In this document: positions 39,060 through 48,129 of the stretch, piece by piece
Numbering within the stretch: position 1 is the stretch's first letter
Layout of the letters: the number at the start of each line of letters is the position of its first letter
Source: Mixophyes australis
Lineage: Eukaryota; Chordata; Amphibia; Anura; Limnodynastidae
Assembly: GCA_036250195.1 (NCBI GenBank)
Contig: JAVHZZ010000001.1
Span: forward strand, 392,658,783-392,722,782
Length of the DNA stretch: 64,000 nt
Direction of reading: 5' to 3'
The notes under the pieces: model-generated
Told to the model about the DNA's origin: nothing
The model's database searches: none
The model's input: the letters and a program-made list of their open reading frames with translations, nothing else
Program-made: the position numbers and the translations under genes

Positions 39060-39900
39060 GTATATAAATCACATGAAAATAAATGGCAATGACAACACTT
39101 TTGACACCCTAGACTTATTATTTGGTAGCACAGACTTTGGTCAAAATAACTGCAATCAACCTCTTCCTCTAGTTATGGATGGACTTTCTGCACGTATCAG
39201 TTTGGTCTACTCTTCTTGGGCAAACTGCTCCATTTCTCCCAGATTTGAAGGTGCCTTCTCCCAACAGCTGCTTTCAGATCTCTCCACAAGTATTATATGG
39301 GATTCAGGATCTGCACTCATTGCTGACCACTTGAGCTAGAAGACACATGACCTTCGATGGAGACCCAGCTTTCTGACACTGGGTTCAACATTGCGCTCCA
39401 AAATGGCCTGGTAATTTCCAGATTTCATGATGACATGCACACATTCAAGATACCCAGTGCCAGATGCAGTATACTAACCCAAAACATCATTGAAATTCCT
39501 CCATGTTTGACTGTAGGGAAGATGTCCTTTTCATTTTGCTTTCTGTAAAGATAGGGATGATGTCCTTTACCAAAAGTTCTAATTTGGTCTCATCTGTCCA
39601 CAGGGCATTCTTCCAGAAGAAACTTGGCTTGTTCAGGTGAATTTTGGTGAACTCCATTTGGGCATTCTTATGTCTCTCCCAGCAGTGGGGCCCTCCTAGG
39701 CCTTCTACCATATAATCCTTTTCATTAAGTTGGCGATGGATGTGTCTGATGTGTCATACCTTGTGTCTGAAGGTCAGCTTGAATCTTTTTGGCAGTTGAT
39801 CTAATTATTTCTAACTACTTCTAAAAGGTATCAATAATTTTGTCTGTCCCATTTACAGATATCTGTGTTAAATAAGCTATGACTTAGTCATTTTTTCAGA
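39060..39900 (-). pseudogene. Tc1-like transposase remnant
   Basis: The minus strand reads KNALWTDETKLELL (about 39580-39625), the conserved block around the first catalytic aspartate of Tc1 transposases, preceded by WERHKNAQMEFTKIHLNKPS. Further along (lower coordinates) a broken frame gives a Tc1-like C-terminal stretch (LWRDLKAAV, about 39290). Stops and frameshifts are frequent, and the DNA-binding N-terminus is not readable. Terminal repeats were not found, so the limits are approximate. It is a dead DNA transposon. Confidence 0.75.
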
Positions 39901-40534
39901 TTTTTTTGTTTTATTTCACTGCAAATACATATGCAAAATATTTTTAATTTCAAAATCTAGAAGAAATGATATGCCAACATTTTTCTGCGGTATAGAGAAA
40001 AACTAAATGGCATTCTGGCATGGAAAAAGAGTAAATAGTGTAGATAAAAGACACAAAACAGTCCACATTCAGTATAACAGCTAACTGCCCACCATAAACT
40101 CATGCATATGTCACCACATATATAGCCTTGTGCCCAGAATTAAAGCCTCATACCCACCAGTTATATGCCTATATGCAGCCCTGTACCCAGAATTTCATGG
40201 TCACTCTGCATACAGCCTTGGTTCAGATAAGCAACCTGATGCAGCCATGCAGCTAGAGATGGCTACACTTTAGTTCAGCACTGTGTCATAACTCCCACAT
40301 AATCTCCCAAAATTGTGAAAACAGTGGGAAATGAAAAATTAGTGCAGATAATTGTCATTGCACCAAAAACAATGTTGATTTGAGGGCTCAAGCATATTAA
40401 AACATTATTTCCTAGTGATCACACTTTAACTGATACTTTATCAAATCTTGTACAGCAGTTTATTGTACCCAGCCATTGTAAATAGAACCCAACCCCTATG
40501 AAACAATGGTACACTATTACTACTACTACACTAT
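39901..40534. other. Intronic sequence with weak repeats
   Basis: At 40120-40210 phrases like 'gccctgtacccagaatt' recur two or three times, a weak tandem. No exon. Confidence 0.4.
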
Positions 40535-40735
40535 TACTGCAATGTTCTCCCATAGGCTTCAATGGCTATCACCAACTTCAGTTAGCATTAGGAGAAACCT
40601 ATGCGGACTGCTTTTGCGTTCGAAGTGACAGGGAAAGCAGCATATATCTCAGAATCTGCTGCAATTCCCTAGTCATAAATTAAGAGGATACTTAAATATG
40701 CGGCTATCCCATGAAAACTCCTGAAAAATGTGTTT
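40535..40735. repeat. 201-bp direct repeat, copy A
   Basis: Differs from 41751-41951 by one base in 201 (A at 40624, T at 41840), without indels. It corresponds to the inner and right part of the MITE at 41516-41966 but lacks that element's last 15 bp. It lies in intron 1, about 250 bp from the donor of exon 1. Confidence 0.95.
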
Positions 40736-40991
40736 AATCAGATTGCCACATGACTAACTTCTACTGTTAGGTAGGGGAAACTATGCAAAATTCACTGTAA
40801 ACACGTAAAAGCAAATACACTGTAACTTGTACTTTAAATAGACCGAATAAGCTAAAACGTCAAATTAAACACAGATAAGAGCAATATTCAAAAAAATCTG
40901 TGTGTGACATGTTTACTATTATCAAGTATAAGAAGTTCCACTATGAAGTGAAGCCAGCCATTCGTTTAGTAGAGATATGCTGCAGACATAC

Positions 40992-41060
40992 CTGTGTCTC
41001 TGTACCGGGTCACCAGCTCTATAACAACTTATGTATCCGGTAGTCATGGTAACCCCCCAA
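40992..41060 (-). other. TTC29: Probable TTC29 exon 1 (5' UTR) and transcription start area
   Basis: A strong donor CAG|GTATGT (40986-40994) lies in a GC-richer patch with promoter-like motifs, upstream of the start-codon exon and on the same strand. The 14 nt around this donor (AGACACAG|GTATGT) are identical to those around the exon 2 donor. The start site cannot be fixed from sequence, so the upper limit is a guess. If transcription starts above 41050, an upstream ORF beginning at the ATG in the X-box would run into exon 2 and stop at its start-codon region (TGA overlapping the ATG). Exon 1 is inferred from position and splice signal only. Confidence 0.5.
41039..41053 (-). promoter_or_regulatory. 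RFX X-box-like motif at the TTC29 promoter
   Basis: The minus strand reads GTTACCATGACTACC, close to the RFX X-box consensus GTTGCCATGGCAAC. X-boxes bound by RFX2/RFX3 mark promoters of ciliary genes (established), which suits an axonemal gene. The site is 45 bp upstream of the exon 1 donor. The second half-site is imperfect. Confidence 0.55.
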
Positions 41061-41079
41061 AAACGAAACTCCCAGACTT

Positions 41080-41190
41080 CCCCGCCCAATCATAGATTCT
41101 AGCCAATCGCCAGCCTGTGAGCAAAATGCCAATCACAACTTTTCTCTTAGATATGTTCCAGCTGAGAGTAAAGTGCGCTGATTGGATGAC
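41080..41190 (-). promoter_or_regulatory. CCAAT boxes and GC box upstream of TTC29
   Basis: CCAAT occurs on the plus strand at 41086-41090, 41103-41107 and 41129-41133, and as ATTGG near 41180. A CCCCGCCC stretch lies at 41080-41087. No TATA box is obvious. Clustered NF-Y sites next to an X-box are common in cilia gene promoters. The functional link is inference. Confidence 0.5.
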
Positions 41191-41515
41191 AGTTGTGCCG
41201 CTTCAGATGGTAAATAGTAGATACAGGGGACACCGCACAGTGCAAAATACTCTGCCCCGTACTCACCACTTAGTTTACTACTGCAATTAATTGGGCTATA
41301 TTGATTCGTTGATGTGAAGTGCATTTTTTTAACATCAGTCAGCTTAGGACATGTATAAAGAGGTAGTGGTGTATTCTCTAATCGTGGGGTAATTTAACAC
41401 TAGTACATTTCCAGCTAAAAAAGTGCAGCATTCATAAGTCCTCAATCAGTAGAGACACACTGAAGCAAGTTGTGAACACTCCTCCACTGTTACACTAGCC
41501 ATTAAAGAGCATATT

Positions 41516-41966
41516 TATTATCAACTGCATTTTAAGCACTATTCATTTCAATCCTTAACGCAAAGATAAGGTTTGAATTATTGTGACTATTTATTAAAAA
41601 TCTTCACTAGGAACAACAGTCACGAAAAACTGCGTTCCTGCGAAGATCTGTCTCCTATGTTCCCTATGGACTATCGCAAAGTGGCCACCTTTGCAATAGT
41701 GACCGGAGGGGAGAGCAGGTAAATTATGGTGAGGGATCCGAAGATCCCTCTACTGCAATGTTCTCCCATAGGCTTCAATGGCTATCACCAACTTCAGTTA
41801 GCATTAGGAGAAACCTATGCGGACTGCTTTTGCGTTCGATGTGACAGGGAAAGCAGCATATATCTCAGAATCTGCTGCAATTCCCTAGTCATAAATTAAG
41901 AGGATACTTAAATATGCGGCTATCCCATGAAAACTCCTGAAAAATGTGTTTGAGTAATAGGCCCCT
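41516..41966. mobile_element. MITE containing 201-bp repeat copy B
   Basis: Starts 'agagcatatttattatc' and ends 'gagtaataggcccct', imperfect complements. The interior has 'gtgaccggaggggagagcag' and 'gagggatccgaagatccctc', which recur in inverted order at 42820-43346 and partly at 44433-44823, so all three belong to one family. Copy B of the direct repeat is 41751-41951. The element lies upstream of TTC29. Confidence 0.65.
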
Positions 41967-42819
41967 ACGTACGAAGGATGCTGCATGAAATGTTTTCTGA
42001 GCTGAATCACTCTCGTGTGATGGAAAGAGCATTCCCTTTTAACTTCAACCTGTCAGCAGGGGAGCAAATAAACTGAACAAAAGCTCTCATGTACCATGTT
42101 TTATTGGCAAATATGTATGTTTGGGTGTAATGTATTTTTAAAGTAGGCATTCCCTTTAAATTGACAATAAAAAAGTATTCACTAGCCATTCAAGTTATCT
42201 TCTGGTGGGCCTACTTGTGTGTTTGAAGCTAGCACAACTTTGGAAAATTGTTCTAATTTACCACCACCAAGCACAATCCATCAGCATTACATATACATAA
42301 ATATATTAATTGACACTCCACACTGAGCTCCATGGGCATATTTTCTGAAAGTCCTTTATGCCTAAGTATGATGCTGTTTTCAAAACCGAGAAAACAATTA
42401 ATACCTACGTTACACTTGACCCACATACATACCACTTGACAGAAATGATCCCTAAAATGAAAATGGAAAATCTCTAAATCTACACTCGACTCACATCCCT
42501 CATTTCCATAATAGTCCAAAGTTCTCTATGTCTGTCTATTATATACCTTTGCATATTGTATGATTGTTAGTATGTCCTGTCTTTATTTTGTATTTATGAC
42601 AAGTATACTTATTTGTTTAAAGATCTTTAAAGCTTGTAAAAAAAAAAAAGTACTACAATGATGTGGAGCAATGAAGAAAAGCAAGGAGGTAGAATTGGGA
42701 CCTACCAGCCTGGAGCGCATTTTTTTGTGATTACTCCTGTAGACATTTTTCCATTTGGAAAAAAATGCATATTGCCATTCTCCTAGCTGACGCCTTACTT
42801 TTTATCATTTAAGCACTAA
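41967..42819. other. Upstream intergenic sequence, nothing recognised
   Basis: AT-rich. An A-run at about 42639-42650 may be the tail of an old retroposon. No gene signal. Confidence 0.4.
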
Positions 42820-43346
42820 GGAGCATATTTATGAATCCTACTTTTCATTAAAACCCCCTGAAAACAGCAGGCACATATTTAAGAATCATTTAAATTTATT
42901 ATTAGGGCATTGCAGCAGATATTGGAAATATCTGCTGTGGTCCCACTGTCTTCAAACACAAAAGCAGTTACCATAGCTTTCTATGGGACTTGCTATTTTG
43001 TACCAATTAGCAAGTTCCAAAAATCAAAGCTTTTCAGAACCTGTGCTCAATGGCTAACGTCATCTGAAGATGGCATTAGCCATTGAAGCCTATGGGAAGA
43101 ACATTGTGGTAGAGGGATCTTTGGACCCCTCACTGCATCTTACCTGTTCTCCCCTCCGGTCACTATCACAATTTGCCCTAATTGCAATAGTGCCCATAGA
43201 AAGAGATAGAACTAAAATGTGTGCCGTTTATCGTGACAGATGTCCCGGCAGAACACTTTTAATTAATGCTCACAATCTTTCATTTCTTATCATTGCAATA
43301 AGGAATGAAAATAATCATGGCAAAAAGTGGTAGATAATAAACCTGT
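42820..43346. mobile_element. MITE of the 41516 family, opposite orientation
   Basis: Begins 'gagcatatttatgaatcc' after TAA and ends near 'gataataaacctgt'. Inside are 'ttgaagcctatgggaagaac', 'gagggatctttggacccctc' and 'ttctcccctccggtcactat', the reverse complements of parts of the element at 41516. No coding capacity. Confidence 0.6.
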
Positions 43347-44432
43347 CCTTGAATTTCCTAGAGATGCAGAATAATGTGTGATGATGCAGTGAAATATGTA
43401 GTACTATGATGTAATTTGAGCAGTGAGCATCTTGGTAGCTCTTGAATAGTGTCTTCAATATCATTATGGTACAAACGACCCATAAAATGTCCTAGAATTG
43501 TTACACTAACTTCACTGCTGACATGGTTATTCTTACTGTCATACAGTCATTTGCAATCTTACATCTAGAATTAAAACAATCACTTTGAGTATGAGGCTCT
43601 CTGTGTATATTAAGGAATAATTTCTCAATAGGTAATCAGGCAAAAAGGTATGTGCACTGGGGTCCCATTGCTTAAGCACCATGCAGGGCCAATGCAATGT
43701 TTAATTTGCCACCGTCAAATTTCCAGATAGTTTCACTGTTTTTGTTGTTCCTTTATTTTCTGTCATCTGGTGCTTAAACTTCTGTCAGTATGTCTGTATA
43801 TATGGGGCTTTGTCACATATTATACAGGCATCCTAATACTTTTAGGAAAAGAAATTGGCTGTGCTCACTTATTCTACTTTAAAAATCACAATACCATAGT
43901 AATATAACTAAAATTAAAAATATAATGCAGGACCTTATTCAAATTCAAACTATAACTTTAATAAGACATATTATAACATTAAAAACATTAATAATCACAT
44001 AAAACACTAACAGCAGAGGAACCTAGTTAATTTAAATGTCGCAATTAGATAGAGTAAAGTCTGTCATATATCAGATAAGATTCCAGCGGAGGATCAAAGA
44101 GGGTGGGAGTAGCACACTATCAGTCATCTGACTTCCTGACGTAAGGCAATTCCATCGGATTATTTTGCCTATTTTCTTCTTTCCCTGTTTCTTTGGCCAA
44201 ACTTTTCACTTGTTTTCATATTTTTCACGCAAAAACTTGGCACAAATACTTTACCTTATATGTAATTTTATACTTTAAAACGTGCCAAAAAGAAACAAAC
44301 ATTCTGGCAAAAAGAAACAATGGAAAGTTAATAAAAGATATATTTTTTATTTTCATGTGTTCTTTACTGATTACAAGATATTCAAAATAACAATGTACCC
44401 CAATTCAAATTAACATACAGTTATCGTATTAA
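43347..44432. other. Intergenic sequence, nothing recognised
   Basis: AT-rich. No open frame of note and no classified repeat. Confidence 0.4.
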
Positions 44433-44823
44433 GGGGTCTATTTATGAAACCCTAAACCATGTGGAAACACCTTTTTCCGCATGGTTTAGGTATTTTTAAG
44501 TAAAATAGGAATTTAAGAATTGCCTAGCGCAGGAGATATTGGAGATGACCCTGATGGCGTTAGCCATGCAATCCTATGAGGAGAGCATCTCAGGAGAGGG
44601 ATCTTTGGATCCCTCCCCGCTAATGTTGCTGCTCTCCCCTGTTGCTGCAAATGGCATCTGTGCATACGCAACCCTAACTTGTGCATGAGCAGTAAAGGCT
44701 CCAGGTCAGAACCCGGAGTCTTCATTAGAAATGAGTAATCGTTGTGACAGCCACCTATGAGAAGCGTTGTCCCAACATCAGTAGTAAATTGCCCCAATAA
44801 TACGAAAGATCTTAAATAGCCCC
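44433..44823. mobile_element. Harbinger-like MITE, 391 bp
   Basis: The left end GGGGTCTATTTATGA pairs roughly with the complement of the right end (GGGGCTATTTAAGA). TAA flanks both sides (44430-44432, 44824-44826). The interior shares 'gagggatctttggatccctc' and 'gctctcccct' with the elements at 41516 and 42820. Confidence 0.75.
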
Positions 44824-44864
44824 TAAGTATTCAGAGCAGACTTTCTTTTCTCCTTTGATAAAAT

Positions 44865-45140
44865 CATACTTGCCAACTTTGGGTCATGATGTCCAGGAGG
44901 TGTCTCTGTTATGGGGGCTTGGTCCCCTGGATTGTGTTGTTAGGCCCCGCCTCCTGTCAAATGTTGCCAATATCAGCCTATCATAGCAGGGGCCAGGGTG
45001 CCACATTTAGCCCTGCCCTCATCCACTTCACCAATGCAAGATGGCAGGCTGCGGGAGGTTATCCTGCTCTCCCAGGAGTCCGGGAGAACTCCCAAAAATT
45101 TGTGAGACTCCCAGACATTCTGGGAGAGTAGGCAACTGTG
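44865..45140. mobile_element. hAT-type MITE, 276 bp
   Basis: A perfect 8-bp duplication GATAAAAT lies at 44857-44864 and 45141-45148. The ends CATACTTGCCAAC and the complement CACAGTTGCCTAC are imperfect inverted repeats. The inside has 'cccaggagtccgggagaact' and other CTCCC/GGGAG repeats. No transposase. Confidence 0.85.
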
Positions 45141-46254
45141 GATAAAATACAAGAGCTCGCCCCTCGCTTATGTAAACAAACTTACAGCAGTGTAAACTTC
45201 CAGAATTTCAGCTTTCTGAATCAATGTCTATACTTCTACAAAGAAAAGTGAGTTTGGTAACAGCGCCATTTCTAAATGACCACTTAACTAACAACTGAGC
45301 TGGGATTAATTAATTGAGAAGATTGTAATGAATTTTAACAATTAAATATTGACATTTATTTGTACCTATTATTCCACAGTTTATCCAAACTGATCTGTAC
45401 CATTTCCACGACAAGTTCCCATCCTTCATCTACTATTGGCCACTTATAACTGGACAACTGGTGCTTTCAATTCACAGCATAACAAGTTACCTTTATATAT
45501 TAACAGAACAAGTTCCTTGGGTGCCTGGAAATCACATTTTATAGCTTTCCTCTGCAATTAAAATTTGTCACCATGTGTGTGTGCGCCATGTGAACATTAC
45601 GGATCAAACTACTTATCTGTACCTGCCATAGATGTGTACTGATAAACATGATCCATATTGACTGCCTCTCAGGCAGAAAAGCGAGGAATGTGTTGCGTTG
45701 TTTCTTTTAAGGCACTTGTTTTTTTTGGCAAGATCTAAGAGAAACTGCAGTGAAGATTGGCAGGGTCAGTGTAAAATAGATGAAATGCTGAATGAAATCT
45801 TCAAAGCTGGAAAGGATATGCCCCAAAGTGTGTTTTTTTGTTTTCATATGAACAGCTCATCATATAATACCCTACAGCTTAACTCCCGTGGGGCACTTTT
45901 AAATCAACATTGCAAGAATAAAATTAAGTCAATATGTTAGAAAAATATCTATCTACAGGACATTCTGTAGATGAACATCACTGAAAGCAAGTTTCAGGGG
46001 CATCTATTTAATTGTACTGTTGAAAAATTACAATACTCATTATATTGCTGTATGTAATAATAACTTCTCCATTTACTGGAATTCTATTAAAAAGTTAAAT
46101 AAACCCATAAAATATTATAAAACTTGAAGAATGCCAAATATTTAATAAAATACTTAACGAATACCTGCAGCCTTCACACATTGGAGGTCATTTTTTTAGC
46201 TTAACCAATTTTCATGAAAATACAGCATATTAATTTAGGAATCACTGATATTAC
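45141..46254. other. Intergenic sequence, nothing recognised
   Basis: No gene or repeat called. An 80-codon plus-strand frame at 45698-45940 has no recognised domain. Confidence 0.4.
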
Positions 46255-46543
46255 CAGTGGCGCACGCAGGGGGGTTTCTGGGTCTCCAGAAACCCCTCCC
46301 CACCGCTAAAAAAAGTGCCCTATATAGCAGCACTGTACTATACAGCAGCCGCGGCGCTGTCAAAGAAGCGTCCGTGGCGGTGTATACAGCACCGCCGCGG
46401 ACGCTTCTTTGACAGCGCCGTGGCTGCTGTATAGTACAGTGCTGCCTAAACGGAGCTGCTGCGCATGCGCGGCAGCTCTCTCGCTTTTTTTTTTTTCCGG
46501 TGGAGGTGAAACCCCCTCCTTAAAAATGCTCCGTGCGCCCCTG
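46255..46543. mobile_element. GC-rich fold-back element with hAT-like ends
   Basis: The left end CAGTGGCGCACGCAGG and the complement of the right end CAGGGGCGCACGGAGC are similar. ATTAC occurs on both sides, short of a full 8-bp duplication. The core is a near-perfect hairpin with 56-nt arms (46327-46382 and 46390-46445) and a 7-nt loop. It is far more GC-rich than its surroundings. A T-run at about 46486-46496 lies near the right end. Confidence 0.75.
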
Positions 46544-47895
46544 ATTACTAAGGCATAAAGTGATGTCACTGATTCAAAGTGGATTAAGAGCGACTGCATT
46601 CTCATGAATATTAGTTAAGCTCACTAAAGGCTTGCCTTCACTGTAGACGACAGATGCATTTTGATCACCTTAAGAATTATGTATTTTAGCTGTAGCTTTT
46701 TATATTTTTTTAAGTTGCAATGTTGATATAGAAGCCACTGAAAATTTGCCACGTCCTTTTCAAAATTACCTTTCATTTAACAATGTGCGTCCAGGGGCAT
46801 CAGGAGGAATTTCAGGCCCCAAATCAGTAACTTCTTGGGGCCCCTTCCATAGTCACTGAAAGGGGGGTGTCCATATCAGGTTTGTGGCTCCTCCCACTAC
46901 ACACACAGGCCAGGGCCCCCGGCAGGCTCAGTCCCAGTAGCTTTTTAACTGCCCCCCCCCCCCCCCCATCCTGTTGGAGCCACTGTGTCCATCAACCAAA
47001 ATAGCCATAGTCTCATGCATATAAAAAATGATGGTGGCACAAGAAAAAAAATATAGTGCTTGATTATTCTAGTGTAATTCCCCTTTAAAATATCTCACAT
47101 AATGTATTATTGTTAAAAACAGATTTACCCATGTCCTTTGCTACAAGCATGCTGTCATAAATCCCTAGCATTCACTAAATGACATGGCCTTTGGAAAATG
47201 ATGCACCTGCACTCTGCAAGTCAAGTAATGCAGTTTAATTTAAAGACAGTAAAAAATATAACATTACTCTTTTTTTGTAGTGCAGTTGTTAAGTTTTTAC
47301 TTGTTCTCTTTCTCATACACATTTTTTATATCTGACTTTAATATCGTAGGAATCTTTAATCCTGTTATTGAAGTAGGTATCTGAAAATACATTCATATGT
47401 AATGTGACAGTAATACCTTCAGGTATCTCCCTTGATCACTACTATTCTGGATTTAGATAGTTCCACAAAGCAGGTCCAAACTACGTTTAGACTTCAATAA
47501 TGCATTGTTTATATTCTCCTAGACAAAGCTAGGCTTTTTATGCCTTTGGCAAGCAAAATAAATATCTTGCAGCAGAGTTTCAAGTAGGCTTTGCTACAGG
47601 ACACAATCACTAGATGTTTTGCCATTACCCTATAATACTGAAGGCCACTAAATCTATATTGCAATTCACCTTTACACAATGCTCATTATTAACTTATATC
47701 GTCAAATAAAACTTTTCCGTTATGAGTAAAGCTGGCGGAAAGAAACTGAACAAGACACAGCAAAAATCAACATTGTTTGTCAGTGTCTTGTAATGTTTGT
47801 TAGTATAGCTGCTCTTGTTGCAGCAGTTCTTTAGCTAAAAATAGTTACAAATAACAAAATATTATTAGTGTCCTAAGCACCTTTAATGCGTAATA
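46544..47895. other. Intergenic sequence with a MITE fragment
   Basis: 46790-46985 is a GC-richer fragment ('caggccccaaatcagtaact', then a C-run at about 46952-46968) that looks like mobile-element debris. The rest is AT-rich with no gene signal. Confidence 0.4.
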
Positions 47896-48129
47896 GTCTA
47901 CAGCGGCGGTTCCCAAACTGTGCGCCGCGGCTCCCTGGGGTGCCGCGGCGCTGTCACAGGAGTGCTGCGATCGCCCTAGAAAAAAAGAGAAAAAAGAAAA
48001 AAAAACAAAAAAAAAAAACAAACTTACCCATCATCCAGCGCCGGATCCTCCTCCTCACTGACTGCCGGGCGTGACGTCATCATGTCCGGCAGCCTCAGTG
48101 AGAAGACGTCAGGAAAGAAGGTAAGTGAA

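Noticed and set aside
47723..47794. Short plus-strand frame MSKAGGKKLNKTQQKSTLF
   Set aside because: It looks basic and protein-like but is only about 23 codons, without splice sites or known match. Chance is the simplest explanation.
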